Shown in pieces: positions 50,435 to 58,618 of a stretch of 64,000 bases of DNA (its first letter is position 1; each line of letters begins with the position of its first letter). The position numbers and the translations under genes were made by a program. Under the pieces are notes generated by a model. It was not told the DNA's origin, searched no databases, and saw only the letters and a list, made by a program, of their open reading frames with translations. This stretch comes from Treponema sp. (lineage in GTDB: Bacteria; Spirochaetota; Spirochaetia; Treponematales; Treponemataceae), in assembly GCA_017551545.1 (NCBI GenBank), contig JAFZLJ010000080.1, positions 82,756-146,755 on the forward strand. Reading direction: 5' to 3'.

Positions 50435-51431
50435 ATTGATTAATAAAAGATTATTTATTGAGATTCTTTTAGTTTTTATTTTTGTTCCTCTATTTGCAGC
50501 AGCACCTAAATGGTTAACAGAGTTAGAAAAGGTTTATCCTACGAATAATTACATAAGAATGATAGGTGAGGGTGATTCAATAAAACAAGCTGAAACAGAA
50601 GCTCTTTCATCTATTTCATTAAGTTTTAATGCCAAAACAAAAGTTATAAACAATGCCATTAAAGATTACAATTCTATTATTGAAGAAAATAAAACTAAAA
50701 TTTCAAAATCGTATTCTTTAACACAAGAGACAACAATAACATCTGAAGCAGAATTCCTATGTGTTCAGTTTTCAGAACCATATTATGATAAAAAGAAGAA
50801 AGTATATTATGTAGTAGGATATATAGACAGAACAGAAGCTTCTGAGTATTACGATCAGAAAATATATGTTCTAACAACTACAATACAAACTATATTGGAT
50901 TCTGCTACAGATGAAACTGAGTCTTTGTACTCAGTATTAAATTATCAAAAAGCTTCTAAGCTTTCAAAACTGATTCAATATTATATAGATGCTGCGGTGA
51001 TAATTAATCCTTCGGAGTCTGAAAAATACAAAGAAAATATAAATCTTATTGCTTCAATTGAGGGCCTCGTAAATACCCAAAAGAATAAGATTAGTTTTTC
51101 TGTTGATTGTAATGATAAACAATATAGTTCAATTTGCACCGCCATTAGCAGCATCCTTCAAGAAAGTGGCTTTGTATTAACTAAAAGTAAACCTATGTAT
51201 TATATATTTGTTGACTTGCATTTTACTGAAGAAGTATATGATGCTGGGAACTTTGTTAGACCAGATATGAATATAACAATAACAAATAGAGCAGGGGAAT
51301 CTATTGATTCTTATTCTCAAGTATATCCAAGATACAGTCATAATACTATGGAGAATGCATATAATCTTGCATTAGTTAGACTTCAGCAGGATTTGGAAGA
51401 AAATTTTTTAATAGCTTATAGAGGCGATTAA
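50424..51431 (+). CDS. LPP20-domain envelope protein
   Basis: 335 residues with a signal peptide (about 1-25, 'PLFAAAPKW'). The N-terminal 140 residues match the LPP20 pattern: 'PKWLTELEKVYPTNNYIRMIGEGDSIKQAETEALSSISLSF' and 'YYVVGYIDRTEASEYY'. The rest, to 335, is a beta/alpha region ending in a CsgG-like 'SSICTAISSILQESGFVLTKSK' segment. LPP20 proteins are poorly understood envelope lipoproteins; this one lacks a clear lipobox. It sits in the middle of the operon with CsgG-like and LPP20-like partners. Confidence 0.7.
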   Translation: MENKLINKRLFIEILLVFIFVPLFAAAPKWLTELEKVYPTNNYIRMIGEGDSIKQAETEALSSISLSFNAKTKVINNAIKDYNSIIEENKTKISKSYSLTQETTITSEAEFLCVQFSEPYYDKKKKVYYVVGYIDRTEASEYYDQKIYVLTTTIQTILDSATDETESLYSVLNYQKASKLSKLIQYYIDAAVIINPSESEKYKENINLIASIEGLVNTQKNKISFSVDCNDKQYSSICTAISSILQESGFVLTKSKPMYYIFVDLHFTEEVYDAGNFVRPDMNITITNRAGESIDSYSQVYPRYSHNTMENAYNLALVRLQQDLEENFLIAYRGD

Positions 51432-51466
51432 ATAAGATTATTTTATCTAAATTGGAGGAGGATAAA

Positions 51467-52129
51467 ATGAAAACAACAAAATGGGTAATTGTTATGCTTG
51501 CTGGAGTAATATTACTTGCTTCATGTGCATCAACACCAAAAACAAAATCAAAGGCAAAAGATATTTCGCCCACAGTTGAAATTGTTGAACACAAGGGAAC
51601 TGCATGGGGAATTGATCAGCCTGCCTGGGTTGCAGAAGTAATTGGTACTGTAAATCAAAAATCTTTGTGTAAAGCTCTAGGACTTACTGATAAGAAGATT
51701 TGGGTTCTTACACGTTCTGGTGAAGAATTAGAGTTTCTACAGAACTGGGTAGATCAGGTCGATGCTCGTTCAGAGATTGCTGCAGCTATAAATCAAAGAA
51801 TTGAAGATACTGTTATAGCTGAATTAAGAGGTTCTGATTCAAAGATTGACAGTAAAGAAATTGAACGAATTTCTAAACGTGCTGCAAATGTAAATACAGC
51901 CGGTCTTGAAAAAGAAACTGATTGGTGGACAAAGACTCGTCAGGTTAATGTTGATGCTTCTGAATATACATACCAATACAACTATTTAGTAATCTATTCA
52001 ATGAATGAAGATTTGTTCAAAAAGCAATTAAATCTCTCTCTTGAAAATATTAAGAATGAAGTTTCAGAAGATTTGATTAGAAAAATTACTGAAGAAGTAA
52101 TGGAACAGTCTGTCGTAAAGGCTGAATAA
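51467..52129 (+). CDS. LPP20-like lipoprotein
   Basis: 220 residues from ATG 51467, after a clear GGAGGAGG; the five extra codons upstream overlap it. Lipobox LLASC (Cys about 20). The mature part has 'GIDQPAWVAEVIGTVNQKSLCKALGL' and 'RSEIAAAINQRIEDTVIAELRG', a weak LPP20 pattern (Trp/Pro start then an alternating helix-strand domain). It probably forms a set with the preceding gene. Exact function unknown. Confidence 0.62.
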   Translation: MKTTKWVIVMLAGVILLASCASTPKTKSKAKDISPTVEIVEHKGTAWGIDQPAWVAEVIGTVNQKSLCKALGLTDKKIWVLTRSGEELEFLQNWVDQVDARSEIAAAINQRIEDTVIAELRGSDSKIDSKEIERISKRAANVNTAGLEKETDWWTKTRQVNVDASEYTYQYNYLVIYSMNEDLFKKQLNLSLENIKNEVSEDLIRKITEEVMEQSVVKAE

Positions 52130-52158
52130 TTATAAATAAAAACAGTTGGAGGATTATT

Positions 52159-52638
52159 ATGACTGAAAGAATTAATGTTGCAACAAAAACTTTATTAAAT
52201 CGTGTAAGAGCTGTAATTGCTCTTATTTTTTGGATAATAATTGGAATTATTGCATTTGTTTGGATAAATGATGGATATTATGATGATTTTGCATGGTTAG
52301 GAATAGTTGGAGGGCTTGTCATTGGTATTATTAGACTATTTATTATCAATGATAAATATGCATGGCAAGTTGCGACTATTGAAGAAATTCGTGATATAAA
52401 GAAAATCTTAGAAACAAACGGAAAAGAAATAAACAGTTCAATATCTGCAGATTCCGAAGAAAAAAAACTGGAAAAGAAAGAACCAACAATAAGAGAAGGT
52501 TATGAAATCATTGAAAAAGATGGAAAGAAATTTGCAATAGTAAAAAATGGAAATCCAGATAATGTTTATTGCCCATATTGTTATACACAAATAAATCCTA
52601 AATTTGATACTTGTATAAATTGCAATAAAAAACTATAA
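52159..52638 (+). CDS. Two-helix membrane protein with C-terminal zinc ribbon
   Basis: 159 residues. Two hydrophobic helices (about 17-37 and 47-64), a charged linker, then a zinc ribbon at the C-terminus with four cysteines in YCPYCYTQ and CINCNKK. Likely inner-membrane with the ribbon in the cytoplasm. It is the last gene of the CsgG-like operon (30 bases after the previous stop, TTGGAGG ribosome-binding site) and is followed by a terminator. Role unknown. Confidence 0.65.
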   Translation: MTERINVATKTLLNRVRAVIALIFWIIIGIIAFVWINDGYYDDFAWLGIVGGLVIGIIRLFIINDKYAWQVATIEEIRDIKKILETNGKEINSSISADSEEKKLEKKEPTIREGYEIIEKDGKKFAIVKNGNPDNVYCPYCYTQINPKFDTCINCNKKL

Positions 52639-52669
52639 ACTTTTATTGTTTAAAAAATCTTTATTACTT

Positions 52670-52763
52670 CCTGCGGGGTTTTTAAGGGGCGCAGCCCCTT
52701 AGGAGAGGGGGCAGCGGAAAACACCGCAGGTGGTTGAAGCGAGGGGCAGGCGCCCCTTTTTTT
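52670..52763. repeat. GC-rich structured element with terminator, related to 6408-6484
   Basis: CCTGCGG (52670-52676) pairs with CCGCAGG (52714-52720) around GGGGC-GCA-GCCCC (52686-52698). A second hairpin GGGGC-AGGC-GCCCC (52743-52756) is followed by T's to 52763 and ends the CsgG-like operon. Block order (GCGGGG, GGGG/CCCC hairpin, TTAG..GAGGGGG, CGAGGGG, GGC..CCCC) matches 6408-6484. Confidence 0.65.
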
Positions 52764-52820
52764 ATTATATAATAACAAAATTTTAATCCCCTCTTGTTAT
52801 TGATTATATTCTCATTCCGC

Positions 52821-52826
52821 TATACC
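52821..52826 (+). promoter_or_regulatory. Candidate -10 box for the ABC exporter genes
   Basis: TATACC, eight bases before ATG 52835; the -35 is not clear and no Shine-Dalgarno is present. Confidence 0.35.
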
Positions 52827-52834
52827 ATTAACTT

Positions 52835-54607
52835 ATGTCTAAACTCAAAAAACTGTTAACCGGCTTGGAGAAAAAGTACATTTTTAGTTCTATGATGTCG
52901 CCGGTTGTTATGATTGGCGAAGTTGTAATGGAAGTTATCATTCCTTTCATTATGGCAAAGATTATTGATGATGGCATTGGCGGAAACGGTGGAGCTGGAG
53001 ACCTTTCTTTTGTTGTTCGTTACGGGCTTTTGATGATTGGTTGTGCCTGTGTTTCGCTTTTGTGTGGTGTGCTTGGAACTTTCTGTTCTACTTATGGTGC
53101 ACAGGGCTTTGGCTGCACTCTTCGTAAGCGCATTTTCAACAAAATCCAGGATTTTTCATTTGCAAATATAGACAAATTCAGCACTGCTTCACTTATTACC
53201 CGACTTACTACAGATGTAAATATGGCTCAGAACGTTTACCGTATGCTTATTCATATGTGCGTTCGTTCTCCGTTCATGCTTATTGCGGGTACAATTATGG
53301 CATTTAAGATTAATTCGCGCCTTGCTGTGCTTTTCCTTATTGCTGTTCCTGTTATTGCAATTGGTATTCTTATTATTTCTTCTATTGCACATCCACGCTT
53401 TGAACGAATGATGAAAAAGTTTGACGGGCTTAATGCTGCAATTCAGGAAAATCTTATTGGTATTAGAATTGTAAAAGCTTATGTACGCGGTGAATACGAA
53501 GAAGAAAAATTCCGTAAGGCCGCAGATGATGTTCGTACAGCTCAGGTTAAGGCAGAAAAAGTAATTATCTTTAACATGCCGCTCATGATGCTTGTAATGT
53601 ATGTTTCCATGATTGCTGTAATGTGGTTTGGTGGAAAACAGGTAGTTGCAGGTACAATGCTCAGCGGTGAACTTATAAGCTTCTTTACTTATGTAACTCA
53701 GGTTCTTTCTTCACTCATGATGCTTGGTATGGTGTTTGTTTCGCTCATCATGGTAAAGGCTTCTAACAAACGTATTATTGAAGTTCTTGATGAAAAATCT
53801 GATATTACAAACCCGGCTAATCCAGTTATGGAAGTTCCCGACGGTTCAGTTGAATTTGACAATGTAAGCTTCAGCTACAATAAAAAAGCCGATAATTGCA
53901 TTTTGCGCGACATAAACTTAAAAATTAAAAGCGGTCAGGTTGTAGGAATTATTGGAGGAACCGGTTCTTCTAAAACTTCACTCGTTTCACTTCTTCCACG
54001 ACTTTATGATGTATTCAGTGGCTCTGTAAAAATCGGTGGTCACGATGTTCGTGATTATGATATTTCTGTTCTGCGCGACAGTGTTGCAATGGTACTTCAA
54101 AAGAACGTTCTTTTCAGCGGTACAATCAAAGAAAACTTACGCTGGGGTAACCCTGATGCAACAGACGAGCAAATTAAAAAGGCTTGCCAGGCAGCAGATG
54201 CAGACAGCTTTGTTAGTTCTTTCCCTGACGGTTATGAAACTATGCTTGGACAGGGTGGTGTAAACGTAAGCGGCGGTCAGAAGCAGCGACTTTGTATTGC
54301 ACGTGCACTCTTAAAAAATCCAAAAATCCTTATTCTGGATGACAGTACTTCTGCCGTAGATACTGCTACAGAAACAAGAATCCGTACAGCTTTGCGCGAC
54401 ATTGCTCCGGAAACTACAAAAATCATTATTGCACAGCGCATTTCTTCTGTAAAAGAGGCAGACATAATTTTTGTTCTGGACGAAGGTGCATTAAGCGGCT
54501 TTGGAACTCACGACGAGCTTCTTGCTAAAAACAAAATCTACCGCGAAGTATTTGAATCGCAGCAGCAGGGTAGCGGAGATGCAGACCTTGCAGGAGGTGA
54601 AGACTAA
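52835..54607 (+). CDS. Heterodimeric ABC exporter, subunit with degenerate catalytic site
   Basis: 590 residues: six transmembrane helices (about 15-320) fused to an ATPase domain. Walker A is GGTGSSKTS (374-382), the signature is VSGGQKQR, and Walker B is ILILDDSTSAVD, where Asp replaces the catalytic Glu. That replacement is the mark of the non-hydrolysing half of asymmetric exporters of the BmrCD/TM287-288 type. It exports drugs, lipids or peptides; the substrate is unknown. The stop overlaps the partner's ATG by one base. Confidence 0.88.
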   Translation: MSKLKKLLTGLEKKYIFSSMMSPVVMIGEVVMEVIIPFIMAKIIDDGIGGNGGAGDLSFVVRYGLLMIGCACVSLLCGVLGTFCSTYGAQGFGCTLRKRIFNKIQDFSFANIDKFSTASLITRLTTDVNMAQNVYRMLIHMCVRSPFMLIAGTIMAFKINSRLAVLFLIAVPVIAIGILIISSIAHPRFERMMKKFDGLNAAIQENLIGIRIVKAYVRGEYEEEKFRKAADDVRTAQVKAEKVIIFNMPLMMLVMYVSMIAVMWFGGKQVVAGTMLSGELISFFTYVTQVLSSLMMLGMVFVSLIMVKASNKRIIEVLDEKSDITNPANPVMEVPDGSVEFDNVSFSYNKKADNCILRDINLKIKSGQVVGIIGGTGSSKTSLVSLLPRLYDVFSGSVKIGGHDVRDYDISVLRDSVAMVLQKNVLFSGTIKENLRWGNPDATDEQIKKACQAADADSFVSSFPDGYETMLGQGGVNVSGGQKQRLCIARALLKNPKILILDDSTSAVDTATETRIRTALRDIAPETTKIIIAQRISSVKEADIIFVLDEGALSGFGTHDELLAKNKIYREVFESQQQGSGDADLAGGED

Positions 54608-56532
54608 TGCCACCACGAAGAGGATTTGCCAAACCAAAAAATGCAAAAGGTACAATAAAAAGAATCATAAAATACATGGGAAAATACAAGGTACTCTGGC
54701 CAATTGTTTTTCTGTGCGTTCTTATAAACTCGCTTACCGGAGTTGCCGGTGCTTATTTAATTAAGCCTGCACTCAATAATTATATTATTCCAATGATAGG
54801 CTCACAGAATCCTGATTTTACAGGATTTTCACACCTGCTTGTTGCAGTTCTTGCAATGTTCCTTTTAGGAGTAATTTCTTCTTACTGTAACTCGCGCCTT
54901 ATGCTCTATATTTCTACAAATCTTTTGTACAATATCCGCTGTGATTTGTTTGAGCATCTTGAAAAGCTTCCTGTAAGATTTTACGACGAGCGTACTCACG
55001 GAGAATTAATGTCGCGCTTTACAAACGATACAGACACACTCCGCGAAATGATGAGCCAGACTATTCCACAGCTGTTTTCTTCTTCGCTCACAGTAATTTC
55101 TGTTTTTGTAATGATGATTATTCTTAGCCCAATGCTCACTCTTGTAATGATTATTACAATGATTTTGATTACAAGACTGATTATGGGTATTGGTAAACGT
55201 TCTGCAAATGCATTCCGCCAGAATCAGATGTGCATTGGAAAAATGAACGGTTTTATAGAAGAAATGATTGAAGGTCAGAAGGTTGTAAAGGTATTTAATC
55301 ACGAAACACACGCCAAAACTGAATTCAATAATCTTGCAGATGATCTTCGTAAAGCCGGAACTGCAGCCATGACCTTTGGTGGACTTATGTGGCCTATTAT
55401 GGGAAACAGTGCTCATATTCAGTATGCAATTGTTTCTATGGTAGCCGCCGCTGTTGGAATTATGCAGCACGCAGGTACAGCACCAACAAACTTTTTGCTT
55501 GGAACCCTTAATATTGGTACTATTGCAGCATTCCTTCAGTATACACGCTCGTTCAGTCAGCCAATTTCCATGATGAGTCAGCAGGCAACAAGTGTATTAA
55601 ATGCTCTTGCCGGTGCAGAAAGAATCTTTGGAATTATTGATGAACTCCCTGAAGTTGATGAAGGAGACTATGCTCTTGTAAATGCCTGTGAAGCAAAACA
55701 GGATGGAAAAGAAGTTCTTGTACAGTCATTTGCAAACACCGGAACATGGGCATGGAAAAATCCTGCAGACGGCTCGCTTAAAAAACTCAATGGCGAAGTT
55801 GTATTTGACCACGTTTCATTCAGTTATGTTCCCGAAAAAGAAGTTCTTAGCGACATAAACATTCATGCAAAACCTGGTCAGAAAATTGCGCTTGTTGGTT
55901 CTACAGGTTCTGGTAAAACTACAACAATAAATCTTCTTACACGCTTTTATGATGTTGAAGAGGGTAAAGGCCAGATTACTTATGACGGCATTCCTATTAA
56001 TGAAATAAGTAAAGATGCATTGCGCCGTTCTCTTGGAATGGTTCAGCAGAATACACACCTTTTCACAGGTACAATCCGCGAAAATATCCGTTATGGAAAT
56101 TTGAATGCCAGCGATGCTCAGGTTTACGAAGCAGCCAAACTTGCAAATGCAGATCATTTTATCCGTCATCTTGAAAACGGTTACGATACTGTAATTACAG
56201 GAGACGGTGCAAGTCTTAGCCAGGGTCAGCGCCAGTTACTCGCCATTGCACGTGCCGCAGTTGCAGATCCTCCTGTTTTGATTTTGGATGAAGCAACTTC
56301 TTCTATTGATACTCGTACAGAAGCACTCATTGAAAAAGGTATGGACTCTCTTATGAGTGGACGTACAACCTTTGTAATTGCGCACCGTCTTTCTACAGTA
56401 CGCAATGCAGATGAGATTATTGTTCTGGAACACGGAAAAATCATAGAACGAGGAACTCACGACCAGCTTATTGATGCAAAAGGACGTTATTACTTTTTAT
56501 ACACAGGTAATAGAATTACATTAGACGAATAG
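54607..56532 (+). CDS. Heterodimeric ABC exporter, catalytic subunit
   Basis: 641 residues, same fold as its neighbour. Walker A GSTGSGKTT (about 430), signature LSQGQRQ, Walker B ILDEATSSID with the intact catalytic Glu, and the H-loop 'VIAHRLST'. Before the ATPase, residues about 358-400 form an insertion that includes GTWAWKNPADG, longer than in the usual linker. With the preceding subunit it makes a complete transporter. An Arg/Lys-rich start (PPRRGFAKPKNAKG) points to a cytoplasmic N-terminus. Confidence 0.88.
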   Translation: MPPRRGFAKPKNAKGTIKRIIKYMGKYKVLWPIVFLCVLINSLTGVAGAYLIKPALNNYIIPMIGSQNPDFTGFSHLLVAVLAMFLLGVISSYCNSRLMLYISTNLLYNIRCDLFEHLEKLPVRFYDERTHGELMSRFTNDTDTLREMMSQTIPQLFSSSLTVISVFVMMIILSPMLTLVMIITMILITRLIMGIGKRSANAFRQNQMCIGKMNGFIEEMIEGQKVVKVFNHETHAKTEFNNLADDLRKAGTAAMTFGGLMWPIMGNSAHIQYAIVSMVAAAVGIMQHAGTAPTNFLLGTLNIGTIAAFLQYTRSFSQPISMMSQQATSVLNALAGAERIFGIIDELPEVDEGDYALVNACEAKQDGKEVLVQSFANTGTWAWKNPADGSLKKLNGEVVFDHVSFSYVPEKEVLSDINIHAKPGQKIALVGSTGSGKTTTINLLTRFYDVEEGKGQITYDGIPINEISKDALRRSLGMVQQNTHLFTGTIRENIRYGNLNASDAQVYEAAKLANADHFIRHLENGYDTVITGDGASLSQGQRQLLAIARAAVADPPVLILDEATSSIDTRTEALIEKGMDSLMSGRTTFVIAHRLSTVRNADEIIVLEHGKIIERGTHDQLIDAKGRYYFLYTGNRITLDE

Positions 56533-56550
56533 AAAAACCTGTGTTATAAT
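56522..56550 (+). promoter_or_regulatory. Promoter of the third GGDEF gene
   Basis: TAGACG (56522-56527), 17-base spacer, TATAAT (56545-56550). The ATG at 56562 lies 11 bases downstream and there is no Shine-Dalgarno. Confidence 0.5.
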
Positions 56551-56561
56551 AGAATTTATAA

Positions 56562-58517
56562 ATGAAAAGAAAAATCGCGGTACTTGCAAACGGCTGGAAT
56601 CATCTTAGTATTGCGAGCGCCCTCAAAGGTATCCGCAGCGTTACGGATAAACTTAACATCGATGTTTTTCTCTTTTTAAGCTTTGCCGCATTTGCTCAGT
56701 CACAGGCACGTAATGATGGTGAAGATTCTGTATTTGATATAACTGATTATTCTGAGTTTGACGGTGTAATCATTTTTTCAGGCATGCTCAATTCTCAGAA
56801 AACACCCGAAAGAATTGCTAAAATTATTGTTGAACACAAAGTACCTGGCGTTAGTGTAGGCTGGCCTCTTGAAGGACTTGACTTTGTTGGTATAGATAAC
56901 TTCAAGGGTATGTTCGAAATGGTTGATCATCTTGTTAAGGAACATAACATAAAAAAGCCTGTTTTCCTTGCCGGAACTATAGATCATCCCGATTCAAATG
57001 ACCGTATAAACGCAACAAGACAGGCTCTTGAAATGAATGGCATCGAACTTCCTGATGACCGCATTTACTATACAAACTGGGAATATCTTACTGCCATGAA
57101 AGCTGCAAAGGAGTATGCCCAGAGCAAAAATCCGCCTGATGCCTTTATTTGTGCAAATGACTATAACGCAATTGCTACTATAGTAGGACTTAACGAGCTT
57201 GGGTATTCAGTACCAAAAGATTTTATTGTCACAGGGTTTGATAAAATTGCTCATGCCGAAACTTTCTATCCTTCAATTACAACTGTATATCAGGATTATG
57301 AAAAAATCGGTTATATTGCTGCCTGGCAGCTTATGGAAAAAGTAGAAGGCACTTCGCATGCCGACCAGGTTGTTGTATCTTCATCTTTTGTAAAAAACGA
57401 AAGCTGCGGTTGTAAACAGACTCACGAAGCCGAAGAGGTAAGACACCAGTTTTGTATAAATGCCTATATGAAAGAAATGGAAAGCCTTATCAGTCAGGCT
57501 GAATCGGCCGAAATGGCTGGAAATCTTTTTACAGGCTCAACCTACGAAGATTTTAAGAAGAATATCCTTAAGTATTATAAAGAAAAAAATAATTTCAAAG
57601 GCCACGATTTTTATTTTATTCTTGATGATAATGCCCGTAAGACTATTAAAAGCAGTTCTTTTCCGATTCAAAAAAAGTATTCAAATAAAATGTGCTGTCT
57701 TGTTGCCGTAAAAGACGGAATAGCAGAATATAAAGGGGACTTTCAGCGCAAGGAACTTTTCCCCGGTTACGAAAAGGGTGACAAGCCTAAGGTTTATACC
57801 TTTACTTCCATGCACTATGATGACAACCTGTTCGGCTATATAGTTTTGAGCGATTCAATTGAACATATTCAGGATACTTCATTAAATCATTATATGATTC
57901 AGATGAACTACAACCTGGAACAGTTCCGCCGCAATTGCCGCTTTGATGAATTAAACAAGGCTTTGCGCAATATTTCTAATACAGACCAGCTTACCGGCTT
58001 AAATAACCGATTTGGTATGGAGCAGAATGCCGTTCCGGTGCTTGAACAGGCAAACAAAAAGAATCAGAAATGTGCAATTATGTTTGCAGATATTAACCGT
58101 ATGAAGCATATCAATGATAACTTTGGACATCTTCATGGTGACCTTGCAATTCGAACAGTTGCTTCTTCTTTGCTTAAGGAAATGCCTGAAGGCTGGGTTG
58201 GTATCCGCTATGGTGGCGATGAATTTATTTCTGTAGGGGTTTGTAAATCTGAAAAAATCGTAAAGGATTATATTGACCGTCTGAACGAAACCTTGCGCAA
58301 GCAGGTAGAAGGCATGCATCTTGCGTACCCGCTTACAATAAGCTGTGGTTATATTCTTTCAGATCCAACGGCTACTACAACTCTCGTTGATTACATTAAT
58401 CAGGCAGACAGCATAATGTATGTTCACAAGCAGAAAACCTACGAAAACGAAAAAGCCGAAAAACAAGATGTATCTTCAGATATAAAATCCCTCGACGAAC
58501 TTCCACACATGAAATAG
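56562..58517 (+). CDS. Sugar-binding-fold / GGDEF diguanylate cyclase (third paralogue)
   Basis: 651 residues, cytoplasmic. The LacI-type sugar-binding fold (about 1-280) has 'KKPVFLAGT', 'DAFICANDYNAIATIVGLNELGYSVPKDFIVTGFDK' and 'PSITTVYQD', then a SCGC motif near 285. The GGDEF domain has an intact GGDEF at 551-555. No RxxD I-site lies five residues before it, unlike the paralogues, so product inhibition is probably absent. Residues about 41-53 (FAAFAQSQARNDG) lie where related proteins have a short loop and may be an old palindromic repeat. Its promoter is near the start codon. Confidence 0.85.
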   Translation: MKRKIAVLANGWNHLSIASALKGIRSVTDKLNIDVFLFLSFAAFAQSQARNDGEDSVFDITDYSEFDGVIIFSGMLNSQKTPERIAKIIVEHKVPGVSVGWPLEGLDFVGIDNFKGMFEMVDHLVKEHNIKKPVFLAGTIDHPDSNDRINATRQALEMNGIELPDDRIYYTNWEYLTAMKAAKEYAQSKNPPDAFICANDYNAIATIVGLNELGYSVPKDFIVTGFDKIAHAETFYPSITTVYQDYEKIGYIAAWQLMEKVEGTSHADQVVVSSSFVKNESCGCKQTHEAEEVRHQFCINAYMKEMESLISQAESAEMAGNLFTGSTYEDFKKNILKYYKEKNNFKGHDFYFILDDNARKTIKSSSFPIQKKYSNKMCCLVAVKDGIAEYKGDFQRKELFPGYEKGDKPKVYTFTSMHYDDNLFGYIVLSDSIEHIQDTSLNHYMIQMNYNLEQFRRNCRFDELNKALRNISNTDQLTGLNNRFGMEQNAVPVLEQANKKNQKCAIMFADINRMKHINDNFGHLHGDLAIRTVASSLLKEMPEGWVGIRYGGDEFISVGVCKSEKIVKDYIDRLNETLRKQVEGMHLAYPLTISCGYILSDPTATTTLVDYINQADSIMYVHKQKTYENEKAEKQDVSSDIKSLDELPHMK

Positions 58518-58520
58518 CGC

Positions 58521-58543
58521 GGTCTCTGAGCTTGTCGAAGGGC
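58521..58543. repeat. GGTCTCTGAGCTTGTCGAAGGGC repeat
   Basis: Single copy of the 'CCTTCGACAAGCTCAGAGACC' family, minus orientation, between the GGDEF gene and valS. Confidence 0.75.
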
Positions 58544-58618
58544 TAATTGAAAACAATTCCTTTTTCCATTATAATTTTTGCAATATTTTAAATGCTTTTA
58601 TTGAATGGAGGAAGGAAT

